A DNA stretch of 64,000 bases from Blastococcus sp. LR1 (GTDB lineage: Bacteria > Actinomycetota > Actinomycetes > Mycobacteriales > Geodermatophilaceae). Position 1 is the first letter of the stretch. The number at the start of each line of letters is the position of its first letter. The notes beneath the pieces are model-generated. The model was not told the DNA's origin. It saw nothing but the letters and a program-made list of their open reading frames with translations, and did not search any database. The stretch lies in the NCBI RefSeq assembly GCF_020166105.1, contig NZ_JAIUJY010000001.1, positions 434,001 to 498,000 of the forward strand, written 5' to 3'. A program made the translations under genes and the position numbers. This document shows, piece after piece, positions 1 to 9,003 of the stretch.

Positions 1-614
1 TGGGTGGCGCGGGCGGCGGCGACGGCGTCGCGCTCCCCCGGCGCGTGCTGGCCCGACTGGTGACCGAGCAGCGCGCTGCACATGGGCTCGTTCAGCGTCG
101 ACCAGTGCCGGACCCGGTCCCCCAGCGCGTCGTGCACCACGCCCGCGTAGTCGGCGAACCGGGCCGCGGTGTCCCGGTCGGTCCATCCGCCCCGGTCCTG
201 CAGCGCCTGCGGGAGGTCCCAGTGGTACAGCGTGAGCCATGGGTCGACGCCGCTGTCGAGCAGCTCGTCGACCAGCCGGCGGTAGAAGTCCAGGCCGCGC
301 TGCTCGACGCGACCGGCTCCCTCGGGCAGCACCCGGGTCCAGGCGACCGAGAACCGGTAGGCCGACAACCCGAGCTCGGCCATCAGCGCGACGTCCTCGC
401 GGTAACGGGTGTAGTGCTCGGCGGCCACGTCGCCGGTGTGCCCCTGGAACGTGCGCCCGGGAGTGTGGCTGTAGGTGTCCCAGATCGACGGGCCGCGACC
501 GTCGACGTCGACCGCCCCCTCGATCTGGTACGCGGCGGTGGCCGCGCCGAAGGTGAAACCGGGCGGAAAGGTGAGCCCGGAGGCCAGGTCGGGACGGGCG
601 TCGGTCGTGGTCAT
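1..614 (-). CDS. GH1 beta-glucosidase, C-terminus cut by window edge
   Basis: Glycoside hydrolase family 1 enzyme, expected to hydrolyse cellobiose or other beta-glucosides in the cytoplasm. About 204 N-terminal residues are visible, starting [10 protein letters not shown]. The family-1 N-terminal signature ([15 protein letters not shown]) is at about residue 20 and the acid/base glutamate motif STLNEP near residue 177. The nucleophile glutamate would lie outside the window. The ATG has a GAGGAG ribosome site. It is the last visible gene of the minus-strand sugar operon, 57 bp after the ATPase gene, so it probably acts on the sugar that operon imports. Full GH1 enzymes are about 450-480 residues, so under half is visible. 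Substrate specificity is inferred from context only. Confidence 0.9.
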   Translation of the reverse strand, partial: MTTTDARPDLASGLTFPPGFTFGAATAAYQIEGAVDVDGRGPSIWDTYSHTPGRTFQGHTGDVAAEHYTRYREDVALMAELGLSAYRFSVAWTRVLPEGAGRVEQRGLDFYRRLVDELLDSGVDPWLTLYHWDLPQALQDRGGWTDRDTAARFADYAGVVHDALGDRVRHWSTLNEPMCSALLGHQSGQHAPGERDAVAAARAT

Positions 615-671
615 GTCAGGGGGCTCCTCGGAGGACGGGGATGGATCGGTGGCCTGCCTGCGGGTCGTTCA

Positions 672-1766
<1,095 letters not shown>

Positions 1767-1863
1767 GGGTCGGGCCTCTTTCGGGAGGAAGGGAGGGAGG
1801 GGCTGCGGAGCTCAGGTCCGCGCTGGAGGACGGCGCCTCGCGGAGGGCCGCCGGGGCCGGTCG

Positions 1864-2781
1864 TCATCCCTTGACCGCGCCCTGCATGATCCCGCCGACG
1901 ATCTGCTTGCCGAGGATCGTGAAGACGACCAGCACGGGAAGGGTGCCGAGCAGGGTGCCGGCCATGATCACCGACTGCTGCGGCACGTAGCCCGAGCCGA
2001 GACCGGCCAGCGCCACCTGCACCGTGGGATTGGCGGTGGTGAGCGCGATGAGCGGCCAGAAGAACTCGTTCCAGGCGGTCAGGAAGGTCAGCATCGCGAG
2101 CACGGCCATCGCCGGCCGGGCCGCCGGGACGACGATCGACCAGAAGATCCGGAACGTGGAGGCGCCGTCCACCCGCCCGGCCTCGATCAGCTCGTCGGGC
2201 AGGGCGCTGATCAGGTACTGCCGCATGAAGAAGACGCCGAACGCGCTGACCAGGGTCGGCAGGACGACCGCCTGCAGCTGGTTCACCCACTGCAGGTCGG
2301 CGATCATCATGAACAGCGGGATCACCGACAGCTGGGTGGGCACCATCATCGTGCCGACGACCAGCGCGAGCAGGAGCCCGCGGCCGCGGAACCGCAGCTT
2401 GGCGAACGCGAACCCGGCCAGCGTGCAGAACAGCACGGTGCCCACGGTGATGGCGCCCGAGACCAGCACCGAGTTCAGGATCGCCTTGCCGATCGGCGCC
2501 TGCTCCAGCGCGGCGGCGAAGTTGTCGAACAGGCTGGCGCTCGGCACGAACGGCGGTGGGCTGGCCGCGAGCTCGGCGTTGGTGTGCGAGCCGGCCACCA
2601 CCGTCCAGTAGAGCGGGAAGATCGACACCAGCGCGGTGAGGGTGAGCAGCGTGTAGGTCACCGGTCCGGCCTTGCCGGACTTGCCACCCCGGCCCTTGCG
2701 GGCCCTGCCGCCCGCACCGTCGGCGGCACGGCCGACGGGGCGGACCTCGGTGGAACCGGTGCCGGGAAGAGTGATGGTCAT
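1864..2781 (-). CDS. Carbohydrate ABC transporter permease, MalG/CebG type
   Basis: Inner-membrane permease of a CUT1 sugar importer, 305 residues. A basic Gly-rich cytoplasmic N-terminus (about 40 residues) is followed by six predicted hydrophobic segments. The EAA loop that docks on the ATPase reads EAGRVDGASTFRIFW at about residues 195-210. It ends in the usual short basic tail (QGAVKG), as in MalG-family proteins. It lies 9 bp after the partner permease, so the two are almost certainly co-translated and form a heterodimer. Confidence 0.93.
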   Translation of the reverse strand: MTITLPGTGSTEVRPVGRAADGAGGRARKGRGGKSGKAGPVTYTLLTLTALVSIFPLYWTVVAGSHTNAELAASPPPFVPSASLFDNFAAALEQAPIGKAILNSVLVSGAITVGTVLFCTLAGFAFAKLRFRGRGLLLALVVGTMMVPTQLSVIPLFMMIADLQWVNQLQAVVLPTLVSAFGVFFMRQYLISALPDELIEAGRVDGASTFRIFWSIVVPAARPAMAVLAMLTFLTAWNEFFWPLIALTTANPTVQVALAGLGSGYVPQQSVIMAGTLLGTLPVLVVFTILGKQIVGGIMQGAVKG

Positions 2782-2790
2782 GTCCGGCCC

Positions 2791-3780
2791 CTACCGGTCG
2801 GCCCGGGCGCGGAGGCGGCCGATCACGGCGTTGAGCCCCACGACGAGCAGGATGATCATGAACATGGCCCAGGCCGTGGTGGCCGCCTGGCCGATGTGGA
2901 AGTTGCTCCAGCCCTGCTGGTACATAAGCAGGCCGAGCGTCTGGTACTGGCCCGACGAGCCGCCGGTGGTGGTGCCGTTGCCGGCGAACAGCAGCGGCTC
3001 ACCGAACAGCTGGACCGCGCCGATGGTCGAGACGACGATGGTGAACAGGATCGTCGGGCGCAGCGACGGCACCGTCACGTGCAGGAACTGCTTCCACCGG
3101 CTGGCGCCGTCGATCTCCGCGGCCTCGTAGAGCTCGCCGGGGATCGACTGCATGGCGGCCAGGTAGATCAGGGCGTTGTAGCCGGTCCAGCGCCAGGTCA
3201 CGATGACGGCGATGGCGAACTGGCTGCTCCAGGTGCCGCTCTCCCAGTCGATCCGCTCCAGGCCGACCGCCTCGAGGGCGGTGTTGATCAGCCCGTAGTC
3301 GCGGCCGAACAGCTGGGCGAAGACCAGGGTCGCCGCCGCGATGCTCGTCGCGTAGGGCATGAGCATCACGGTGCGGAAGAAGGTCCTCCCGCGGAGCTTG
3401 TAGTTCAGCAGGTGCGCCAGGCCGAGGGCCATGCACAGCTGCGGCACCGTGGCGAGGACGCCGATCGTGAGGGTGTTCCGCGCGGCGTTCCAGAAGAACT
3501 CGCTCTGCAGCAGGTTGCGGTAGTTCTCCAGGCCCACCCAGGTGCCGCCGTCGATGTCGGACAGGCTGGTCCGGTGCAGGGACACCCAGGCGGTGTAGGC
3601 GAACGGGTAGAGGCTGAACGCCGCGAACACCAGGAAGAACGGCGCGACGTAGGCGTATCCCCAGCGGTTCTGGCTGAGCTTCCGCCGCCGGCGGCGGGCC
3701 GGAGGACGTGAGGCCGGAGGGGCAGGGGGGCGGGGCGCTGCGACGAGCGCCTCGGCGGGGCTCTGGCTCGCGATGGTCAT
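2791..3780 (-). CDS. Carbohydrate ABC transporter permease, MalF/CebF type
   Basis: Partner permease of the CUT1 importer, 329 residues. The N-terminus is a Pro/Ala/Arg-rich cytoplasmic tail of about 45 residues followed by six hydrophobic segments. The EAA loop is EAAEIDGASRWKQF at about residues 220-235. The short form without a large periplasmic loop is the usual Gram-positive type. It follows the binding-protein gene after a 139-bp gap that contains a strong hairpin (3855-3890), so its expression may be set below that of the binding protein. Confidence 0.93.
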   Translation of the reverse strand: MTIASQSPAEALVAAPRPPAPPASRPPARRRRRKLSQNRWGYAYVAPFFLVFAAFSLYPFAYTAWVSLHRTSLSDIDGGTWVGLENYRNLLQSEFFWNAARNTLTIGVLATVPQLCMALGLAHLLNYKLRGRTFFRTVMLMPYATSIAAATLVFAQLFGRDYGLINTALEAVGLERIDWESGTWSSQFAIAVIVTWRWTGYNALIYLAAMQSIPGELYEAAEIDGASRWKQFLHVTVPSLRPTILFTIVVSTIGAVQLFGEPLLFAGNGTTTGGSSGQYQTLGLLMYQQGWSNFHIGQAATTAWAMFMIILLVVGLNAVIGRLRARADR

Positions 3781-3854
3781 GCGGGGCCTCGAGGGGTTCG
3801 GAGGGCGGGCCGGGTGCCCCCGGCGGACGGCGGGGGCGGCGAGGTGCCGGTGCA

Positions 3855-3890
3855 GGTGCCCGGGAGCGGGATCGATCGCTCCCGGGCACC
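3855..3890 (-). terminator. Intra-operon hairpin between binding protein and permease genes
   Basis: Perfect 14-bp inverted repeat (3855-3868 and 3877-3890; GGTGCCCGGGAGCG and its complement) around an 8-nt loop. No T-run follows, so it may be a leaky terminator or an mRNA-stabilising hairpin. A comparable structure between malE and malF is known to raise binding protein over permease. The stem is seen directly; the role is inferred. Confidence 0.6.
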
Positions 3891-3919
3891 GCGTCCGGTG
3901 GGGCGCGCGCCGGGCGGGG

Positions 3920-5245
3920 TCAGCCGCCGACGGCCTGCTGCGTGGCCTTGATCGCGTCCTCGAAGGCGTCGTCGGGCTTCGTGCCGCTCGACGCGATGTC
4001 GGTCAGGGCAGTGGTGAACGCTTCCTGGATCTGGGTGTCGTACGGCCCGATCGGCGTCCGCTTGATGGCGGCGGCCGACTGCCCGAAGATCTCACCGGTC
4101 GGCGCGCCGCTGAAGAACTCGTCGACGTGGCCGACGACGGCCGGGTCCTCCGCTGCCTGGGGGCTGGACGGGAAGTGGCCGGTGCGGGTGAAGAGCTTGA
4201 CCTGCTGCTCAGGAGCGGTCAGCCACTCGACGAGGTCCTTGGCGGCCTCGACGTTCTTCCCGCTGGAGGGCACCCCGAGCCACGAGCCACCCCAGTTGGC
4301 GGCGGACTCGCTGGAGCCGGGCAGGGGCGCGACGTCCCACTCCCCGGCGCGGTCCTCGCCCATCTGCGACGTGATGTAGCCGAGCATCCAGGCCGGGCAG
4401 GCGATCGTGGCGAACGCGTCGTTGGGGAAGGCCGCGACCCACTCGTCACCGAACTGCGACAGATTGGCGGTGAGGCCCTCGGCGGCCGCCTGGCTGGCGT
4501 AGTTCCAGGCCGACTCGACGCCGTCGCTCTCCTCCGGGATGGGGTTGCCGTCCTCGTCGTTGTAGGCGGTCTCGCCCTGGTAGACCGAGGCCGAGAAGAT
4601 GCTCGCCGGGCTGTCGAGGAAGGCGCTGTCCGCCGGCTTGGTCGGGGACTCGTCGTACCGGCGGGCGACGTCGAGGTACTTGTCCCACGTCGACCACAGC
4701 TCGCCGAGCTCGGTGCGGTCGGTGGGCAGGCCTGCGGCCTCGAACATGTCCTTGCGGAAGCACATGGCCTCCGGGCCGGCGTCGGTGCCCAGCCCGACGA
4801 CCTTGCCGTCCTTGCTGCTGGCCTGGCCCCACTTCCAGTCGTAGAAGTTGCCCTCCAGCTCGTCGGCGTTGTCCTCCGCGCCGAAGTCGACGAAGGCGTC
4901 GGAGTGGTTGGCCACGACGTCGGCGATGAACCCGATCTCCAGGCCCTGGATGTCGTCGAGTCCGGAGCCCGCGGCGAGGCGGGTCTGCAGCGACTTGTAG
5001 TACGGGGCGGACTGGGCCACGGTGTTCTGCTTGATCGTGACGTTCGGGTGGAGCTCCATGTACTCCTCGTAGAGCCCCGCGTTGTCGAAGTCGAACGTGC
5101 CGAACAGTCCGAGGGTCAGGGTGACCGGGGCGTCGGGGTCGTACGGGCCGTCGTCCTCGGCGGCTCCCGAACCGCCGCAGGCTCCGGTGAGCAGGGCGAC
5201 GGCGACCGCCGCCGACGCCGCCTTGGTCCTCGCGGACACGGACAT
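3920..5245 (-). CDS. Extracellular sugar-binding lipoprotein of ABC importer
   Basis: Family 1 solute-binding protein (MalE/CebE-like), a lipoprotein that captures the sugar outside the membrane and delivers it to the permeases. The 441 residues begin MSVSARTKAASAA; a hydrophobic signal ends at lipobox LTGAC near residue 20, followed by a Gly/Ser/acidic linker. I chose the ATG at 5245 because AGGAGG stands 6 nt upstream and a lipoprotein signal follows at once; the frame stays open to 5362 but upstream starts would spoil the signal. First gene of the minus-strand operon, behind two LacI-type operators. The ligand is probably a beta-glucoside, judged only from the linked GH1 gene. Confidence 0.92.
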   Translation of the reverse strand: MSVSARTKAASAAVAVALLTGACGGSGAAEDDGPYDPDAPVTLTLGLFGTFDFDNAGLYEEYMELHPNVTIKQNTVAQSAPYYKSLQTRLAAGSGLDDIQGLEIGFIADVVANHSDAFVDFGAEDNADELEGNFYDWKWGQASSKDGKVVGLGTDAGPEAMCFRKDMFEAAGLPTDRTELGELWSTWDKYLDVARRYDESPTKPADSAFLDSPASIFSASVYQGETAYNDEDGNPIPEESDGVESAWNYASQAAAEGLTANLSQFGDEWVAAFPNDAFATIACPAWMLGYITSQMGEDRAGEWDVAPLPGSSESAANWGGSWLGVPSSGKNVEAAKDLVEWLTAPEQQVKLFTRTGHFPSSPQAAEDPAVVGHVDEFFSGAPTGEIFGQSAAAIKRTPIGPYDTQIQEAFTTALTDIASSGTKPDDAFEDAIKATQQAVGG

Positions 5246-5301
5246 GGCTGACCTCCTGGTCGTCGGCCGCACCCACGGATGGACGGGGCTCGAGGGACGT
5301 C

Positions 5302-5317
5302 GTGAGAACGCTCTCAC
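5302..5317. promoter_or_regulatory. LacI-family operator, proximal
   Basis: GTGAGAACGCTCTCAC, a near-perfect palindrome (14 of 16 bases symmetric) centred on CG as LacI/CebR operators are. It lies 57 bp before the binding-protein start and downstream of the candidate minus-strand promoter, a repression position. Confidence 0.7.
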
Positions 5318-5333
5318 GACCGGATGGCGGCAA

Positions 5334-5362
5334 GAGTGGCCTGAGTCACAATCACCTGTCAA
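5334..5362 (-). promoter_or_regulatory. Candidate promoter of the sugar operon
   Basis: A consensus -35 TTGACA (minus strand, 5362-5357) lies between the two operators. Seventeen bases further is CCACTC, a poor -10. The perfect -35 and its placement between the operators support the call; the -10 assignment is weak. Confidence 0.35.
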
Positions 5363-5369
5363 GGGGGTC

Positions 5370-5385
5370 GTGGAAACGCTTCCAC
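5370..5385. promoter_or_regulatory. LacI-family operator, distal
   Basis: GTGGAAACGCTTCCAC, a palindrome with a central CG and the classic TGGAAACG core of LacI/GalR-family operators. Its centre is 68 bp from the proximal operator, so one tetramer could bridge both. It is also 75 bp before the lacI-type gene and could serve autoregulation. Confidence 0.75.
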
Positions 5386-5459
5386 GGCGTTACCGTTGCC
5401 CTGCCACCCCGGCCTCCGGGGCGGCGACCGGGACGGCCAGCGAGCCGGGAGGGACGGCC

Positions 5460-6488
5460 ATGACGAGCACCGGCACGCGGAACGGCTCCCCCACCCTCGA
5501 CGAGGTGGCCCAGCTGGCCGGCGTCTCCCGGGCGACGGTGTCGCGGGTCGTCAACGACTCCCCGCGGGTGAGCCCCGAGGCGCGGCTGGCCGTGCAGGCC
5601 GCCGTCGAGACGCTGCGCTACGTGCCCAACCGGATGGCCCGCAGCCTCGTCACCCGGCGCACCGACACGATCGCGCTGGTCCTGTCGGAGTCCAACACCC
5701 AGGTCTTCTCCGACCCCTTCTTCGCCAGCATCGTGCGCGGGCTCTCCGCACGTCTCGCCGACACCGAGCTCAACCTCGTCCTGCTGGCCGCCCGCGGGGC
5801 CCGGGAGCAGGAGAAGATCGGCCGCTACGCGCGGCAGGGCCACGTGGACGGCGTCATCCTCATGTCGCTGCACAGCGACGACCTGCTGCCCGACATCCTC
5901 GCCGGCACGCACCTGCCGCTGGTGCTCTCCGGCCGTCCGCTCGACGGCCGGTCCATCGCCTACGTCGACGCCGACAACACCGGCGGCGCGGTCGCCGCCA
6001 CCGAGCTCCTGCTCTCCCTGGGCCGCCGCCGCGTGGCCACCGTGACCGGCCCCCAGGACATGGTCGCCGGGCTCGACCGGTACGCCGGCTACCGCGCGGC
6101 GGTGGAGCGGTCGGGCGGCCGCGTCGACCCGGACCTGATCGCCGCGGGCGACTTCACCGAGGCCGGCGGGATGCGAGCCATGACCGAGCTGCTGTCCCGC
6201 GCGCCGGACCTGGACGCGGTCTTCGTCGCCTCCGACCCCATGGCCGTCGGCGCCGTGCAGGCGCTGCGCGCGGCCGGGCGGCGCGTGCCCGACGACGTCG
6301 CCGTCGTGGGCTTCGACGACGCAGCGGTGGCCGCGACCTCCGATCCGCCGCTGACCACCGTGGCGCAGCCGCTCGGCGAGATGACCGCGCTGATGGTGGA
6401 GCTGCTGCTCGACCAGATCGAGAGCGGGGAGCGGTCGGTCGAGGCCCGCGTCTGCGACACCTCGCTGGTCCGCCGCGCCTCCGCCTGA
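5460..6488 (+). CDS. LacI-family transcriptional regulator (CebR-like)
   Basis: Sugar-responsive repressor, 342 residues. The N-terminal helix-turn-helix reads TLDEVAQLAGVSRATVSRVV (residues about 11-30) with the hinge helix (RMARSLVTRRT) following. The rest is a periplasmic-binding-protein-like ligand domain (FFASIVRGL, DGVILM, VVGFDDAAVA). The ATG at 5460 has a GGGAGGG site. It is divergent from the ABC/beta-glucosidase operon and two matching operators lie between, so it is the likely repressor of that operon and perhaps of itself. The arrangement resembles cebR-cebEFG-bglC of Streptomyces, but the ligand is not proven. Confidence 0.93.
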   Translation: MTSTGTRNGSPTLDEVAQLAGVSRATVSRVVNDSPRVSPEARLAVQAAVETLRYVPNRMARSLVTRRTDTIALVLSESNTQVFSDPFFASIVRGLSARLADTELNLVLLAARGAREQEKIGRYARQGHVDGVILMSLHSDDLLPDILAGTHLPLVLSGRPLDGRSIAYVDADNTGGAVAATELLLSLGRRRVATVTGPQDMVAGLDRYAGYRAAVERSGGRVDPDLIAAGDFTEAGGMRAMTELLSRAPDLDAVFVASDPMAVGAVQALRAAGRRVPDDVAVVGFDDAAVAATSDPPLTTVAQPLGEMTALMVELLLDQIESGERSVEARVCDTSLVRRASA

Positions 6489-6503
6489 GCCGGGCCCGCG
6501 GGG

Positions 6504-7709
6504 TCAGCCCGCGAGCGCCTGCAGCGCCATCTGCGCGTAGAGCGCGACGCCGGCCGGCAGCGGCTCCTCGTCGAAGACGACGAGGTTGGAGTGGTTCGCC
6601 GGCGCGGTCGCCGGGTCCACGCCGGGCGGGCAGGCACCCAGCCACGCCATGACGCCGGGAACCCTCTGCAGCACGTAGGAGAAGTCCTCGGCGCCCATGA
6701 GCGGGGCCGGCATGAGCACGCTCGCCTGCGGTCCGAGCAGCGCCGCCGCCGTCTCCAGCACCCGGGCGGCCGCCGCCGGGTCGTTCCGCGTGACCGGGTA
6801 GCCCTCGAAGTGCTCCCAGTGCAGCTCCAGCTCGTGTGCGGCCGCCACGTGCGTGGCGACCCGCTGCACCGAGGCCACCATGTCGGCCCGCCGCTCCGCC
6901 GAGAGCGTTCGGATCGTCCCCTGGAGCACCGCGGTGTCGGGGATGACGTTGTTGGTCGACCCGGCCTCGATGTGCGCGACGGTGACGACGGCGGGGTCGA
7001 AGACGTCGACGCGGCGGGTGACCATCGCCTGCAGCGCCAGCACGATCTCGGCGGCCACCGGGATCGGGTCGGCGGCCTTGTGCGGCTCGGAGGCGTGCCC
7101 GCCGCGGCCGCGCAGCGTCATCCGCCACTGGTCGGCCGCGGCCATCACCGGCCCCGGCCGCAGGTTGACGGTCCCGCTCGGCATCGTCGAGGAGACGTGC
7201 AGGGCGAACGCACCGCTGACCGGTGCCTCGGGGACGACCTCGAGCAGTCCCTCGTCGAGCATGTACCGGGCGCCGTGGAAGCCCTCCTCCCCCGGCTGCG
7301 CCATGAACACGACCTGCCCGGCCAGTTCCTCGCGCAGCCCGGAGAGCAGCCGGGCGGCGCCGACCAGCATCGCCACGTGGGTGTCGTGCCCGCAGGCGTG
7401 CATCGCGCCGGGCACCTCGGAGGCGAACGGCAGCCCGCTGTCCTCGTGCACCGGCAGCGCGTCCATGTCACCGCGGAGCAGGTAGGTCGGCCCCGGACGC
7501 GCGCCGCGCAGCACCCCGACCACCGAGCTCGTGGTCGTCCCGGTCGTCACCTCGAGCGGCAGCTCGGCGAACGCCTCCAGCACCGTCGCCTGCGTCCTGG
7601 GCAGGTCCAGCCCGATCTCCGGGTGCCGGTGCAGCTGACGGCGCAGCTCGATGGTGCGGTCGGCGTCGGAGTACGCGGCGGCCAGGAGATCGGCGGAGCT
7701 GGTGGGCAT
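6504..7709 (-). CDS. M20-family amidohydrolase (N-acyl-amino-acid/hippurate type)
   Basis: Zinc metallo-amidohydrolase of the M20D group, which hydrolyses N-acyl amino acids or indole conjugates in the cytoplasm. Of 401 residues, the N-terminal LRRQLHRHPEIGLDLPRTQ block, MHACGHDTHVAML metal ligands at about residue 105, QPGEEGFHGARYM at about 140 (general base Glu), and the dimerisation domain with GRGGHASEPHKAADPI at about 200 are visible. A late ligand sits in LMGAEDFSYVL near residue 340. The start is ATG at 7709 (MPTSSADLLA); the open frame upstream is low-complexity. It is convergent with the LacI gene and 11 bp from the pirin-like gene. Exact substrate unknown. Confidence 0.9.
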   Translation of the reverse strand: MPTSSADLLAAAYSDADRTIELRRQLHRHPEIGLDLPRTQATVLEAFAELPLEVTTGTTTSSVVGVLRGARPGPTYLLRGDMDALPVHEDSGLPFASEVPGAMHACGHDTHVAMLVGAARLLSGLREELAGQVVFMAQPGEEGFHGARYMLDEGLLEVVPEAPVSGAFALHVSSTMPSGTVNLRPGPVMAAADQWRMTLRGRGGHASEPHKAADPIPVAAEIVLALQAMVTRRVDVFDPAVVTVAHIEAGSTNNVIPDTAVLQGTIRTLSAERRADMVASVQRVATHVAAAHELELHWEHFEGYPVTRNDPAAAARVLETAAALLGPQASVLMPAPLMGAEDFSYVLQRVPGVMAWLGACPPGVDPATAPANHSNLVVFDEEPLPAGVALYAQMALQALAG

Positions 7710-7720
7710 GCCCACCACTG

Positions 7721-8263
7721 TCACACGGCCCAGGACGGGCGCGCGGCGTCGACCTGCCAGACCACGACGACGGCGGGCTCCGCCACCACCACCGGGCCGG
7801 CTCCCTGCGTCGTGCCCTGCGGGCCGACGACGAGCACGAGGCCGGCCGGCACCTCCAGCTCCTCCCCCGGTTCCGCGCGGCCGAGCCACAGCCGGGCGTC
7901 GGCGCGGCCCAGGTCCACCCAGCCCTCCGCCGCCCGGCGGACCTCGTGCGAGGTGGGTGCCGCGGGATCGGCGCTGCGCAGGTAGCACTGGAGCACCCGG
8001 GCGCCGTCGTCGCCGGCCACCTCGTCGTGCGTCAGCCCCTGCCCGGCCCGCAGCACCGCGACGTCACCCGCGGCGGCCGTCGCGCCCTCGCCCCAGCGGT
8101 GGGTCACGCTGCCGGCCACGACGACGGCGACGACGTCCACCGCCCGGTGCTCGTGCCGTCCGTACCCGGCGCCCGGGGCCAGCCGGTCGTCGGCGATCCG
8201 CAGCAGCGGGCCGAGCGAGCCGTCCTCCGGCGCCAGCACGAGCTGCTGGTCGAGGCCGCTCAT
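7721..8263 (-). CDS. Pirin-like cupin protein
   Basis: A 180-residue bicupin of the pirin/YhhW type. The N-terminal cupin has the GYGRHEHRAVDVVAVVVAG metal-ligand block near residue 35 and the pirin-typical HRWGEG...GDVAVLRAGQGLTHDE continuation. Pirins are Fe-binding proteins, some with quercetinase activity and some interacting with regulators; which applies is unknown. At 180 residues it is shorter than the common 230-290, with a compact C-terminal half (WLGRAEPGEEL). The ATG overlaps the PAP2 gene stop by 4 bp (ATGA), so the two are translationally coupled. Confidence 0.75.
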   Translation of the reverse strand: MSGLDQQLVLAPEDGSLGPLLRIADDRLAPGAGYGRHEHRAVDVVAVVVAGSVTHRWGEGATAAAGDVAVLRAGQGLTHDEVAGDDGARVLQCYLRSADPAAPTSHEVRRAAEGWVDLGRADARLWLGRAEPGEELEVPAGLVLVVGPQGTTQGAGPVVVAEPAVVVVWQVDAARPSWAV

Positions 8264-8958
8264 CGCGGCGGGAGGGCGGCGCGGCCGCCCGGGAGCGCGT
8301 CGAGGAGCACGGCCACGAGCAGGCACCAGGAGATCCCGAGGGCCCAGCCGCCGAGCACGTCGGAGAGGTAGTGGACGCCCAGCCACATGCGGGTGAGCCC
8401 GACGAGCACGACCAGCACCAGCCCGGCGGCCAGCCAGGCGCGCCGGGCGCTCGCCGTCAGCGAGGGCCAGGCCAGCACCAGCGCGACGGTCACCAGCGCG
8501 GCGATGCCCGACGAGTGCCCGCTGGGATAGCTGAGCGACTCGTAGCGCGCGCCGCCGTCGGCGAACGGGGGCCGGACCCGGCCGAAGAAGTCCTTGAGCA
8601 CCGCCGTCACCGCGGCGACCCCTCCGGCCGCCAGCACCACCCATGCCGCCGTCCGCCAGGCGCGGCGGCGCACCAGCCAGATCAGGGCCGGGAGGAAGAC
8701 CAGCAGACGGACCCAGGTCAGGCCCGGTGCCGTGAGCACCTCCAGCAGCCAGTCCAGCGCCCGCGCGCGGTCGTCGCCGGCGTAGAGCGCCTCGCTCACC
8801 GCGGCGTCCAGACGCAGTTGCGGCCCGAGATCGGTGCGCACCCCCGCCCCGAGCAGCGCCACCACCGCGGCGCCGACGACGGTCGCGACGACCAGCGGCA
8901 CCGGCACGGAGGCACGCGCGCGGGTGACATCGGCGGTGCCGACCGGGGGAACGCTCAC
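8260..8958 (-). CDS. PAP2-superfamily membrane phosphatase
   Basis: Membrane phosphatase that dephosphorylates lipid phosphates such as undecaprenyl diphosphate or phosphatidate. The three catalytic blocks are visible in 232 residues: KDFFGRVRPP (KxxxxxxRP), PSGHSSG, and TRMWLGVHYLSDVLGG (R..H...D). Five or six hydrophobic segments surround them. I chose GTG at 8958 (VSVPPVGTADV) because GGGGGAG lies 9 nt upstream and the frame before it is unstructured. It is coupled to the pirin-like gene and diverges from the fab regulator across 45 bp. Confidence 0.88.
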   Translation of the reverse strand: MSVPPVGTADVTRARASVPVPLVVATVVGAAVVALLGAGVRTDLGPQLRLDAAVSEALYAGDDRARALDWLLEVLTAPGLTWVRLLVFLPALIWLVRRRAWRTAAWVVLAAGGVAAVTAVLKDFFGRVRPPFADGGARYESLSYPSGHSSGIAALVTVALVLAWPSLTASARRAWLAAGLVLVVLVGLTRMWLGVHYLSDVLGGWALGISWCLLVAVLLDALPGGRAALPPR

Positions 8959-9003
8959 CAGTCCACTCTCCCCCACCCGGGAACGCCGTGACACGCTGAC
9001 CGG

